From: Anthostomella pinea
Taxonomy: Eukaryota > Ascomycota > Sordariomycetes > Xylariales > Xylariaceae
Assembly (NCBI GenBank): GCA_963556695.1
Contig: CAUWAG010000018.1
Span: 806,001-870,000, forward strand
Length of the DNA stretch: 64,000 nucleotides
Direction of reading: 5' to 3'
Below the pieces are notes generated by a model. That model saw only the letters and a program-made list of their open reading frames with translations. It searched no databases and was not told the DNA's origin. How positions within the stretch are numbered: the stretch's first letter is position 1; each line of letters begins with the position of its first letter. The position numbers were made by a program, and so were the translations under genes. This document shows positions 1-11,272 of this stretch, one piece after another.

Positions 1-1701
1 TGCTGCCACTCCAGCAGCTAAAATGAAGCAGCGAGCAGTGTGATGGGATGACAGCTAGGGGAAAGATTCTGCCCATTTGCTCTAAAGTGCCAATTGCCGT
101 CGGCAATGGGCATGAGAGAAGTAAGAAGCTGTGGATTCGGAGCCACGAATCTCCTTCTAGACGGGCATATTATTCATTATTTGTAAAACCGCCATCATTA
201 GCTTATCAGCCCTTTGGTGATGAAGCCTGAGTAGTCATTTGTTTATTCTAATTCACCCACCAAATACATACCATATCGTCGTAACTACCGTGGTAAAGTT
301 ATGCAACATGCAGGCTACGCGCCGCCTCCCAGGTCGCTAGATGTTGTTTTCGTGAGTCTTTGATATCCACTGGATCTTAGAGTATGTACTGAACGAAGTC
401 CCTGAGAACGGCCTAAGGCACACACTTGCCAAACCGACGATAGCTTAACTACTACCACCGAAGAATGTCCTACGGCAAGTTCGACAGCATAACTTATGGC
501 ATGCCAATAGGCTCTGATCCCGTCGGCATACCAGAGATCCGGAGCCGTGCATCCATCTTCGAGCTAATCACTTCAGTTCCCCTGATTGATAAACCACATG
601 AATGTGCCGAATGTCGGGAACGGGGCAAAGGTAGCTAAAAGAGAACGCGCCGCCTGCAAACTTGTCTGCTTCTAGAGGTTCTGACTTTTCTTGAAGGGAC
701 GCGTCGAGAGTATGCGTGGCGGCTTTCCCGAAGCTTTCTCGGCGTTTGCGGGAAAGCCTTTTATGCTTGGTGCTAGCCCTACAAGGCGCTGGGCCTTATA
801 ATCTTGGATTTTTCTGTCATATGACGGGTCTTTTATGCAGCTCGACTTTGAGGACACGCTCCGGCTCCGGAGGCCTCTGATCTCTGTTGGTATCCCGAAC
901 GCCCAACTACCAGCAGCTATCTCGGCATGGGCATGTTTGAAGCCCATTTAAATTGTATATACATAGTTCATAGCCGTAGGTATATTCTCCACGTCCCATG
1001 GCATTAATGATCCGCGTTCTTCGTCGGAAGTGGTCCGGGTCCCTATACGCCCGGACCTCGAGCAGCCGTGTACACTATTCAAATAGGCAATCCGCTGTCA
1101 TCTGTCATTGACTCCTGACTAGCCAAGTGACAAGGTATCCTCCTGTCGCTTTTTATATCCCGACATCCGATTACGTACGATCTTGGACCTATGACAGACA
1201 CGTTCCACTTGGCTCAGGCCTCTTCAGTTGAGGCAACATCGTAATGGAGCCAGGCACATCTTGCCCCAGACAACCATATCGGGCTCGGCTCTCGGACCGA
1301 ATTGTCTGGATCCGAGGCCGTCTCCCGGGTCTCACGGCCAGGCGTTTGTGGACCAATTCTAGCCGCTTAGCGGACCGGGCATTCCGAGTTCCGTTGCCTC
1401 GGTATAAGGCTCGGCAAGTCAACGACGACATGATGCTCCATATCACTTCTTCGAATGCATTGGTGACGTTAGGGCAAAAAGGGAATAGGGTTTCCAATCT
1501 GAATCGTCTACGTGTAGATGTCAAGTGCTTAAATTCGATCTAAATGTGACGAAGCAGGACAGACACTCTGCCCATTTTCCTCAACCACCGAAACGGATGA
1601 GGCTACCATCTAAACTGAAGAGGACAGGAGGGAACCAATGGTCAAGATACTCGTCAATACATGCACATTTGGGGTTCACTCCTGAACTCCTGGTGCAGGC
1701 C
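1..1701. other. gene-free left flank
   Basis: I see no supported gene here. The open frames are short, overlap on both strands and resemble no family I know. The stretch ends at the target-site duplication of the Ty3/gypsy element, so it is the sequence into which that element inserted, possibly itself an old decayed repeat. Confidence 0.5.
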
Positions 1702-1944
1702 TGTGCCTTGTGGTAGCGGTATCCAGAATGAGGACCAGGGTCACGATAGGTGGCTATTGGTCTGATTTCTGGAAGTTGCTTGATTGAAAGAAGGGATAGG
1801 TGGTGTCCCTATCCCAGAAGTAGCTATCATCCCAGTTGGGTACAAATCATGTACAAACGGGTACCCGTTGGGCTCCAAGGTACGTTGTATCCTGGTCCGT
1901 GACCCATCCGTCATTGTGGCTGGAAAATGGGTTGAGGAGCCACA
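1702..1944 (-). repeat. 3' LTR of the Ty3/gypsy element
   Basis: This 243-bp direct repeat matches 7385-7627 with 7 mismatches that I count by eye (about 97% identity). It begins TG and ends CA. It is the 3' LTR because the internal coding runs on the minus strand. Confidence 0.93.
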
Positions 1945-1947
1945 TAA

Positions 1948-1958
1948 TCCCTCTCCTC
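1948..1958 (-). other. polypurine tract of the Ty3/gypsy element
   Basis: An uninterrupted 11-nt pyrimidine run on the plus strand, purine on the minus strand, lies three bases inside the 3' LTR. This is the expected place for the plus-strand primer of an LTR retrotransposon read on the minus strand. Confidence 0.6.
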
Positions 1959-2168
1959 GCTCAGAATCGTCCCGATTCTCCCACAATTACAGCAGCCAGC
2001 GAATCTTACGATATTTTCTGGTGTTTTCTATTCCTCTTGCACCAAAAGCATCTTTTTGAGCTCCCTCCGATCCTTCTCTAGCATTGTTTTGCTTGCGTAC
2101 CACAAGGAACGTCCTGGATGGCCATCATCCACATACGCAGGGGAAAGATTAGTACCGTTGTACTTATT

Positions 2169-3290
2169 CTAAAGTTGTATTCCTCTAGGGCTTCGCAGCT
2201 TGTAAGTGTTGCCAGCATGGCAGCTCAGAATAGCCCACGGTCCATCATAATATGGCTCGTTTTTGGCGCTGCGTTGGCGTACTCGCAGTACCCAATCTCC
2301 TGGTGCATACACTCGCAACAGTCCCTTTTTCTCTTGTAGATACGCGCGGATCTGGGCTCGAGATGCCTTCAGACCAGTGGCGTGCCCTCTGGCTATTGGT
2401 GCTTCGTGGTTGATGGCGAGGAATCGTTCAGCTTCGTCCATTTCCTCATCTGTTGGCTCTTGCACGTATTTGGTCACCTCATTTGGTAGCAGGTGCGTTG
2501 GTGGTTGTGTTCCAAACATCAAGAAGTAAGTGCTGTACCCAGAAGGTCTTGGTACACGTCTGAGTGTTGTAAGTGCTCTCTTGAGTAGCAAGGAGGTCTG
2601 TGTAGATGGATCAGCTTGAAATTCTCGATAGATTTGCCTCTTGATATCTCTGTTTGCCTTCTCAACCTTGCCGTTTCCTTGTGGCCGAAGTGGTGTAGTT
2701 GGCATCACCACAGCACCGTGCTTCTCGTGCCAGGCTCTGGCTTCTCCACTGATGAAGTTGCCTGCGTTATCACTAATCCATTCACGAGGGAAGCCAAATG
2801 TGTCTCTAATTCTCTGAAGGAGTGGTTTGGAGTCTTCCCATCCAGTTGTTTTTGTTATTTCAGCTTCTATCCAACCTATTACGTACTCAATAGCGACTAG
2901 GATAGCAACACCCTTGAAAAAGGTGTGGTCTATTGCCCATCGAGTTAATGACGGCGGAGGTTGGATTGGATGGAGATCTGGCAACGTAGGATTGGGTTTC
3001 TTCATCAGTTGGCACTGAGGGCACTCAGCAACAGCTTGTTGTGAGATTAGAGTCAGTTCAGGGTGCCAGAACTGCTTCAGAAGTTCCCTTTCTGTGATTC
3101 CAACTGTTGAGTGGCCTAATTCATGGTGTACGCGGCGAGCCTGGATACACAGTTCACCGGGTTCAAGGACCTCCTGAAGTGCTCTAGCACTTGTAGCAGT
3201 GCCTGTAGCATGTGGTGGATCTCCAGGAGCTCGCGTATTGAGTGAGAGTCGGTGAAGCTTGCCTTGTACCACGGTGAAGTTCTGATTTGC
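2169..3290 (-). pseudogene. integrase region of Ty3/gypsy pol
   Basis: This is the C-terminal part of pol. It has an HHCC-type zinc-binding start (His pair in HHELGHS, Cys pair in CPQCQ) followed by the retroviral integrase core: an acidic residue at IDHTFFKG, a second Asp in WISDNAGNF, and downstream Glu in NGKVEKANRD. A chromodomain-like tail is not evident. The open stretch is about 367 residues and shares its frame with the upstream RNase H block, from which a TAG at 3291-3293 separates it. It is the least damaged part of the element. The product would insert element cDNA into the genome, but it cannot be made as part of an intact polyprotein from this copy. Confidence 0.9.
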
Positions 3291-5663
3291 CTATTCTGGC
3301 TCAATATTCTTTGGCAATTGGGCCTTGAGTACCAGAAATTCGTGGATTGATTGCAAATCCAGCTGGTTGAGTTGATACGGTTGCTGGATCTGGTGAATCT
3401 TGGGCTCTTCCTGCGGCGGATTGACCAGACCAATCACTTCTGCAGCTGGAAATACCCAGTCCTTAGGTGGCCTGGATAGGTAATCAGCCAGGAGGTTGGC
3501 CTTTCCAGGTCGATATATAATCTTGATTTGATAATGCTCAATAGCATCAAGAAAGCGTAACATTCTCGCTGATTGTTCGGCTTTGTTCTTGATTTGGCGG
3601 AGAGATTCGTGGTCCGTGACCACTGTGATCTGGCAACCTTCGACCCAAATTCTCCAGTGTTGAAGCGCGAGGAGGATACCGAGTAGCTCTCTCTCTTGAG
3701 CAGCATACCGTACTTGTGTAGGCGTCAACTTCTTTGAGAAGTACGCAGCAGGATGCAGTACTTGTTGAGCGCCGTGGGTGTGTGGCTGCAATAGGGCAGC
3801 TCCAACGTATCCTCCACTGGCATCGGATTCCAACACTGAGGGTTTGGTCCAATCGTAATGCCTGACCACTGGCAGAGTGGTGATAGCATCACAAATTGCT
3901 CTCCACGCGTTCTATGCCTCCTCTGAGAGTACCACCTTCTGGCGTTTAGGACCCGTCATGTATTCAGACAGTGGTCCTGCCAGCTTGGAGTAGTTAGCAA
4001 TGAGGCTACAAAGATAGCCAGCTCTGTTCACAAAGGCTCGTACTTCTGTGTTGGTAGTAGGCATTGGTCGCTCTCTGATCGCAGAGACCTTGGTTGGGTC
4101 TACCTGAATACCAGTTATGGAGATCAGGAAGCCCAGGAATACTCCGTGAGGTACGAATAGGACGGTCTTTGATGCGTTGAGCATCAATCCATACATCACT
4201 AATCGCGCGAAGATAATCCGCAACTGTACATGAAGCTGCTCGAGAGTGTCACTTTAGACGGCGATATCTTCAAGCAGGTTGGCCAACCATTCTAGAAAGG
4301 GTTGCAATACTTCCTAGATAAATGCCTGAAACGTTCCTTGGGCATTGCAAAGCCCAAATGGCATTACAAGCCATTCATATACACCAAAAGGTGTCACGAA
4401 TGCAGTCTTCTCCTGATCTGGTCCATACACGCCAATGTGCCAATACCCGTTGAGCATATCAATAAAGGCATACCAGCGGTGACCTGCTGCTTTTTGGATT
4501 TGGTCAAACGCATTCGGCAGTGGATGTGCGTTTTTCTTGGTTTTCTTGTTCACTTCCCTGTAATCGTAGCAAAATCTCCAGATGACAGTGTCGTCATCCT
4601 TTCTTGTGGGCATCGTGGTTTGCCAAGGTGCCTTCTTTGGTGTCAACAGTGCTGGCGCTCTTCATGGACCTTTGCCTTTCCGTATGATCTTGCCCTCATG
4701 CTTGTTGACGAAGTCCTTCATGGCTTGTACTTGCGGAGGGCTGTACCGTCTTGGGGGTAGCTTCACTGGTAGAGAGTCTCTTGTATCGATTGTGTGTACA
4801 GTCTTCGTGAGAACGTCGGTGCGTCGTTTGGCAGGGTCAAATAAGCCAGGAAAATCCCTCTCATATGACGCCAGGTATTCGTTGATCTGGGCGTTGTCTG
4901 TGGGGGTTTTGTGACTCCATTTGACTTTGATCTCCTTGGCTGGTCCTTCTCTGACGGGCTCGTCTGCCTTGTACGCAGGCTCGGAAAAGAGGTGCGCTCG
5001 GTCTTGTGGTATCGGCTTGAGTATTGGAGACGATGGGTAGTTGGTCAGAGTGATTGATCCATTGCCAAATTGGAAGCCCCAAGTATAGAAAACGGTCCTG
5101 CCTATCGTGAGATTGGCAGGGAAGGTGCCGTTGGGTACCAGGCCTGCTGAGACCTGAAATGGCTTGGTGTAGCCGGAAGGTATGGAAATGGTTCGAAATG
5201 TGGCCTCGACGATCACATACTGTGCGATTCAAGGCCCTTGGCCGCCAACTCCGCTCATCATGGTTGGCTTCTGACTAGGATACGGCTTCAGGTGGTTAGC
5301 AATCTCGTGATCTATGTAACAGCCGGAGCAACCGTTATCAAAGAAGACCGTGAACAGGGTCTTGTTGCTCAACCTGGCGGCATAAACCTGATATTGTTGG
5401 CTGTAGCCTTCTCTTAGAGGTCTCAGAGGTATGGATGGCGGACCATGTCCCTCACACATTGCCATAAAGTGTGCGCGGCTCCCCTATTGTTCATCTTCTT
5501 TATCCAGTATTCTCTGGATAAAATCATTAAAGAGGGGGTCGTCTTCATCTTTATCTGTCAGGGTCTTGGCCTTGCTTCTGTCGTTATCCTCGGGCTGGTA
5601 CAACTCTACGGTGTCCGAGTAATGTACCTTCTTGGGGTTATTGGGTCGGGCAGGGGTAGAAGG
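3291..5663 (-). pseudogene. protease, reverse transcriptase and RNase H region of Ty3/gypsy pol
   Basis: On the minus strand this holds an aspartic protease block (about 5465-5229) with the active-site triad read as D-N-G rather than D-S/T-G. Next comes the reverse transcriptase (about 5216-3912) with the recognisable CYDYREVNKKT, MLNGYWHI and FVTPFGVYEW segments, then an RNase H block (about 3869-3291) with SDASGGYVGAAL and VVTDHESLR. The blocks share one frame but are split by stops at about 5229, 4662, 4314, 4256, 3912 and 3291. The catalytic YxDD box is degraded: the segment before the 4256 stop reads LLEDIAV, so its first Asp is lost. The decay is mainly base substitution, since the frame never shifts. 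Confidence 0.88.
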
Positions 5664-7250
5664 TCAAGTATTGTTGCCGGGCCTGGACGCCCAGTCCCTC
5701 AATTTGCCTTTCAGTCTGCTAAAGTCAATGTGGGATTTGTCTTCCTTCGTCATCGTGCCTCTGATTGTGACCTTGTCAACCTGGCCTTGGGCCGGTGTGC
5801 GAGGTGACATGGAGCGCCGAAAGCGCGTCATCTGCGTACTTGTTTGAGGGCAGTCTCGTGCCCAATGTCCTGGTTTGCCGCAGTTGTTGCACTTGTCATG
5901 CTCTGAAGCCGGATATCCAGAATCCTTTCTGGTTGAGTTCACCTTGTTATCCTCTAGGCGAGGATCTGCGATGATCTGCTTGGGGATGTCGGTGATTCGA
6001 GCGTCAGCAGGCTCAATCTTGAGCACTCCTGGCTTCGTGGGTGTGGCTTCAGAGATGTTCAGATTATAAAAGGGAGATAATTGTCCCTAAAGTTGTACTA
6101 TTACTGACGACTTCATGTAGATCTGATCCTCGATAGCGGTGCGAGCCATCAACTGACTGCGCGTAACAGCTTGCTCAATCATCTCTGTGGTCGACCAATT
6201 GCTGTGGTTGTCCTTTATCATCATCTAGATACTCGGTATATACTAACGAATGAGGTTGATCACGCCCTCTCTGTTCATCACTCCTGCCCGATAGGTCGTG
6301 GGCAGCTTGTACCATGCTTCTCTCATTCGTCTGGTGAAGTTCAACATGCTCTCGTTCTGCGCTGGCAGCAATGAGTTAAACGACACCATTGATCCGTAAA
6401 GAACCTGATGATCTGACAGGACCTGAAGGATGGCCTCCAAAAAGGTGACCCAGTTCACTGAACCAGCGCGAGTGAATATAGCGACTTGCTGGAAGTCTCC
6501 AGACATCTCGATCGCCGTTCTCTGTGCCCAGTTCTCGTACGGCACCAACGCGGCTCTGAAACGGTCCTGGATAGCTGACAACTTGTTCAAGACTTCTTTA
6601 TTCGTTTACTGGAGACGAAGTTCAGGAAGAAGGGCAACTTTGTTCTTCTCTGAGGTATTCTGGAAGGTGTCTACTTCATCTTGAAGCACTGCTTCGTTCC
6701 ACGCCGACTTGACTCGCTTCTCCTGAGGATTCTTGAACAATGAGTTGTATGGTAATCGTTAGAGGTTGAGTCAGCCGTTGGCGAGGCGTTCACTCTTAAA
6801 ATCGTCCGATGGTACTGTTGAGAATGGGAAGGCATCATCTTGGTGGGTTGGTTGGGCCTTCTTGATCCCGTTTGCCTCCAACAGAGGTAAAAGTTGGCCT
6901 TGGAGGTTCATTATCTGGACGACCTGGTCATCGATCTCCTTCTTCGCCAGCTTGTCAGACTCGATGGTGAGCTTGAGCTGCTTGAATCTGGCAGAGTGCT
7001 TCTTGTCAGAGAACTCCAGGCTGTCCTTAAGGTTGGTAATGGACTCCTCAAGCTTCTGATTCTGTTTGCCTTGAGCTTTAACAATCGGTGCTGTCACATT
7101 ATTGATCAGCTCCTCCCATGGGAGAACTTCTGTCCAGTCAACCTCCTGTAAGGCCTTGCTAAAGACCTCAGCGATCTCCTTCTTTCTGGCTTGAGCCGCT
7201 TCGGCAGCAGCTCGCTCGGGCTCCGTGGCGGATCGAGTGGTGCCAGCCAT
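5664..7250 (-). pseudogene. gag region of Ty3/gypsy element with CCHC zinc knuckle
   Basis: The probable polyprotein start is the ATG at 7250. The N-terminal 159 residues are hydrophilic and coiled-coil-like (Ala/Glu/Lys-rich). A capsid-like block (about 6590-6243) has the typical retrotransposon gag character. The C-terminal block carries one CCHC zinc knuckle (CNNCGKPGHWARDC, about 5891-5850) that would bind the element RNA. In-frame stops lie at about 6771, 6757, 6607, 6243, 6225, 6090 and 5664. The reading frame is the same throughout and continues into the protease. Confidence 0.87.
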
Positions 7251-7384
7251 GGTGACAGGGAGGGTGTTGAAGGGGCGTACTTAGCTCGTTTGCTTCGGAT
7301 TGGTCGGATTTCGCAGGGATTCGAAGGCGTGATGGCCTTTGTGGTGCTACCGTTCTTGGTGGTCTACCTGCAAAAATAGCTATT

Positions 7385-7627
7385 TGTGCCTTGTGGGAGC
7401 GGTATCCAGAATGAGGACCAGGGTCACGATAGGTGGCTATTGGTCTGTATTCTGGAAGTTGCTTGATTGAAAGAAGGGATGGGTGGTGTCCCCATCCCAG
7501 AAGTAGCTATCATCCCAGTTGGGTACAAATCAGGTACAAACGGGTACCCGTTGGGCTCCAAGGTACCTTGTATCCTGGTCCGTGACCCATCCGTCATTGT
7601 GGCTGGAAAATGGGTTGAGGAGCCACA
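7385..7627 (-). repeat. 5' LTR of the Ty3/gypsy element
   Basis: This is the partner of the 1702-1944 repeat, with TG/CA ends and the GGCC duplication immediately outside. As the upstream LTR of a minus-strand element it should carry the promoter. I cannot point to a convincing TATA box. Confidence 0.93.
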
Positions 7628-7631
7628 GGCC

Positions 7632-9335
7632 GATAGATCGCGAGATCTGACGTGCGTTAGCACCGTTTCTGACATATATCATTGCCTTAGCAAACAGAGA
7701 AGAATAGGGGTTCCCGAATTCGGTGCCCAACCCCTCCATCCCAATTCCACTTCTGGCATGCCATCAAGCTGTAGCTTAAATTGTACACAGCGCTAACTGT
7801 GAGCTGACGGTTGGCTAGCTTATTATGGACCCCTAATAAACCCCGCTGCATCCCACGGGAGATAGGCTTGGGCTTGAGAATATCTAATGGATATCGGACG
7901 AACGGATGAACTAGACACGATCTAAGGCGCGATCCAGGGGAACTCAGTCTATATCCATCTTCGAGTTCAAACCCTAGGTGCAAAAGCACACTCCCATTTC
8001 ATCATACTGTATGTAATTCCCATAGCCATCATTATTCACTGAGAGCTTTCAAAGCCACAAGTGCCGTTAGAGGAGAAGATCACGAAAGATTACTCCTCGC
8101 TCAACAACTTGGCCTTCAGTGTTGGGAAGATTGGGGGCTCAGGAGCAAGACGACAGATGAGCTCAAAGGTTCATCGACGGGGTAAGCCGAGAAGCCTGCA
8201 ATCCAACTATTTGTGCTGCAACCAGGTGCTGATGCTACGATGGGTCATGAATGTATACAACATTCCGATTGTACATCGGAGGGTTTCTGAATAGATAGCG
8301 AAAGCAAGGGTACCGGTCCAGATGGAATGTCTTAATGGTAGACGAGAGGGTGCTAGATCCGAAGAACGTTGGTCTCGGCAGTAATCTGGGGCTATGATGA
8401 GGCCCTGGGTAATCAGGTTCTCGTTGCCGGTCTTCTGGAACTGAGGGGTTGCAGCTTGCAGCTTGCACAGCGGCGCCGGCAAAACTGAGGGCAGTTGTAA
8501 TGAATGAGTGTATCCTGCTGTACCTGGAGAATATTACAGAGTGACGAAGGCTATTAGACTGGAAGGGGATTCGGATGAAAGTGATCTGATATTTCGTGCG
8601 TGAAATTGTGATGTAGAAAGACGTTGACTAAGAGGGGATTGCGAATATATTGCATGTCTCACATACGGTCACCTGCCGTCATCAGCGTTCTATTCTCATT
8701 GATACTCAACCTTTCGCTACGCCTGGCAAATTGCAGCTATTATATAAGCTATTGTGGCTATACTATACTGCATGCAATATGAACGTTTCCCCCGCTTCCT
8801 TTATTGGATGGTGACAGGGACACCGTGTGAGATTTCAAAGTGTTCTATCTAAGGAGAGGAATTCCAGCTACTCTGGAGCGGCCAGAGTGGCCCTATATAT
8901 CCAAGATACTAAAGGAAAGGATATGTGGCCTTATATTGGCCACGTATGTGACAGAGTCACAGATGGAGATGTTGATCTTGAAGGATGACTATGGATGGGC
9001 TAACGTAGCCCAGAATCCAACACACCGAAGGTTGATCACTAAGTAGTTGGGAGACAGTTGGTTAGTGTTGAAGGTGTTATATTAGAAGATGATAGTCTTC
9101 TTCTTTTCTACACACCACACACAAAATCCACCAAGTATCCAGGTCGTATTCAGAACCGAATAAGGACACAGGCGAATAGGGGTCCGAACGGACCCCGAAT
9201 ACCTTTTTTAAAGAGTCTTCCTATTTGCACCTTACCATAATTCCTTATTTGCACCTTAGTGGAGTCTTCCACCTGCTAGTCAGCTGTTGCCCCCTGTCTT
9301 AGCGCACCAATGCCTCTGCCAGGCTGGATGGCCAC
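7632..9335. other. gene-free stretch with decayed repeat-like sequence
   Basis: No supported gene. Around 8825-9170 the sequence has LTR-like features: a TGTGAG start, a TATATAT segment near 8894 and short internal palindromes. I cannot find a matching second copy or target duplication in the window, so I leave it unnamed. Confidence 0.4.
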
Positions 9336-10690
9336 CACAATCATGCTTTGTATGGACATACCCACTTTGAATCACAGATTCCTCCAGCAGGAGTTCTTGC
9401 AGAGGCAATAAGACGGCGTCACGGCCTACGACTCGGACGTTTAGACCAAAGACACCCTCTTGTTAGCAGGCTCCAAGTACAAGCTCGCAAGGAACCAACA
9501 AGGCTACAAAGGAACTTCCAGCTAGTCCCTGACTTCCAGAGACCAATACTCACCAAGCCATTATGGAAGAAGCCCCCAATCCGTAAGGACAAAGACAAAG
9601 AAACAGAGCTCTTCAAGTAATAGCTACGGGAGAGAAACATGAACACTGACCTTGTCATCTACTCGGATAGATCACAGTTGGACGACTAAGGCACAACCCG
9701 CACTGGATGGGGTTATACCATCAGGAAAGGCGGCACCATACAAAAAGTACACCAGAGAAAAGACAGACTTCTTTAAATAAAAGTAATAGATGCTAAAATC
9801 CATGGCGCTCTCCAAGGTCTCACAACAGCCAGGGCGATTAGACACAGAAAACGGCTATATGTCTGCCTAGACAACACATCAGTGATAGATGGGCTCAATG
9901 GGACTCCACGCGAGATATCACAGAATATTTTTCTATGATTCCAAGAACTTGCCACAGTACACACTCCTGGAGTGACCGTCAAGTGGATTCCTAGACACAG
10001 AGATATTAATGGTAACAAAACTGCTAATACACTAATAAAAAAGGGTGCCATGCTAGAAACAGACATAACAAACCTTTTCACAATCTCTTAGGTTAAGAGA
10101 GATCTCAAAAGGAAGAGCAAGAGAGAATTCAATCCATGGTGGAAAGACCAATCAGAACCTAGGTATCAAGAAGTATACTCATATATAATAACTAAAAGAA
10201 ACCTTATATCTTTTAAAAGGAGTACTTTATACAGACTTTTAGCAGCTAGATCTGGACATAATGACTTTATTAGATACCACGAACGCTTTGGGCATACAGA
10301 CCCGAATAATCACTACAGCTGTGGTGAGAAGAAAACACCATAATACATTTTTTTTATAAGAGGCTGGGGAAAAATCGGCTGCTGCCCAGGTACTCGCCTA
10401 GGGCAGCTTGTTTACAATACTTAAAGGAGAGGAGCACAGAATAGACAAAATTTGTTGAAAAGAGTAAGTTCTTTTCATCAATCTGCCCTCAATAGATATC
10501 TGTTCTTGAAGGACCAGATAGATGACCCCAGGTCATACCGCCGCAATAACGGGGATGGGCCCGTGAGCGGGACTGACTGTACTTATTTTCTTGAGACCTC
10601 CACAACCATGCGATGCAGAGGCTCTGGGAGGCGTGGTCTGCACTACTGAGGAGCTACCCCCCACGTTAAATACAAAACAAACAAAACAAA
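9336..10690 (+). mobile_element. decayed Tad-like LINE, 3' part with RNase H remnant
   Basis: Frames read as the end of a LINE ORF2: a Pro/Arg-rich linker (about 9348-9620), then a ribonuclease H remnant from about 9640. The RNase H pieces are IYSDRSQ where SDGS is expected, IDAKIHGAL, CLDNTSVIDGL and WIPRHRDINGNKTAN. A C-terminal Cys/His segment lies near 10300. At least five stops and a frame change break it. The first catalytic motif has lost its Gly and the last Asp is Asn, so it is inactive. The 3' UTR (about 10530-10690) ends in an (AAAC)n-like tail and is homologous to the short segment at about 56790-56975. The 5' limit is not visible. Confidence 0.75.
10594..10690 (+). repeat. LINE 3' UTR and tail, shared with 56875-56975
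   Basis: The core CTCTGGGAGGCGTGGT and the flanking bases match 56906-56921 on the same strand. Both copies end in TAAATACAA followed by different simple tails, (CAAAA)n-like here and (AATC)n there. This fits two independent insertions of related elements. Confidence 0.75.
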
Positions 10691-10744
10691 CGAAGGGGTT
10701 CATCGGTCTCATATACGACGACGACAAGGAGGAGTTTGGCGCTG

Positions 10745-11272
10745 ATGGACAACCCCGAAATCACTCCTCCCAAAGAACCGCTTATTCAGTGGACTGAGAG
10801 GGATATATACAAGTCGGTCTCGACATCACGCTACACCGTCGCTGAAAAAGATCCGGGAGACCCGCGGGGCCATCGTCTGGTGAGCAAGATGGACGAAGAT
10901 TACTCGCCCGCGGGCGATATCTCGTCGCAGTTGCTTCTCTATCGGCTCGTTGCTGTATTTGGCATGCCCCCAGCCAACGATGAGCTTGATGACTATTACC
11001 AAGTTTGAGAGGTTACTCTGCATTGCAAAGACGATCCGTGGTCTCGCATAGTGTTTAGCGACTACAAGGGTGGATGCGACATAAAATTCGTGGGCACTGC
11101 TGAAGCTAGCAAGTCGGCGGTTGCGTTGTGGGAGTGGCTGCTTAGTGATAATTTACCGCACCCATACGATTGTGGATCCCAGCCACTGGATCCAGCCACC
11201 AGTACCTTATCGGATCTCCTGTCATCCAGGGCGTTCTACGATAAGGTTACCTGGGCTGGCTGCCCCAGGTGA
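10745..11272 (+). pseudogene. uncharacterised gene broken by one in-frame stop
   Basis: From the ATG at 10745 a single frame runs to the TGA at 11006-11008 and then continues without shift to the TGA at 11270-11272. The full stretch is 176 codons including both stops. The residue composition is protein-like on both sides, for example Trp in TERDIYK context and WEWLLSDN near the end. I do not recognise the family. The stop lies in GTTTGAGAG and could come from CGA by a C-to-T change. The LINE tail ends only about 55 bp upstream, so the native promoter and perhaps the true start have been displaced. A sequencing-level or true nonsense change cannot be told apart here. Confidence 0.5.

Larger units (their letters stand above)
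1702..7627 (-). mobile_element. Ty3/gypsy LTR retrotransposon, full length but coding-dead
   Basis: A 5926-bp element is bounded by two 243-bp direct repeats that start TG and end CA. It is flanked by GGCC on both sides (1698-1701 and 7628-7631; AGGCC if one terminal A is shared). Coding runs on the minus strand in the order gag, zinc knuckle, aspartic protease, reverse transcriptase, RNase H, integrase, which is the Ty3/gypsy order. All recognisable coding blocks between 7250 and 2169 lie in one reading frame, so the ancestor probably had a single fused gag-pol frame, as in Tf1-like elements. More than a dozen in-frame stops interrupt it. I found no obvious tRNA-complementary primer site next to the 5' LTR, so the priming mode is unknown. 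Confidence 0.93.

Noticed and set aside
8825..9170. A possible copia-type LTR
   Set aside because: Neither a second copy nor a target duplication is present in the window, so the call cannot be supported.
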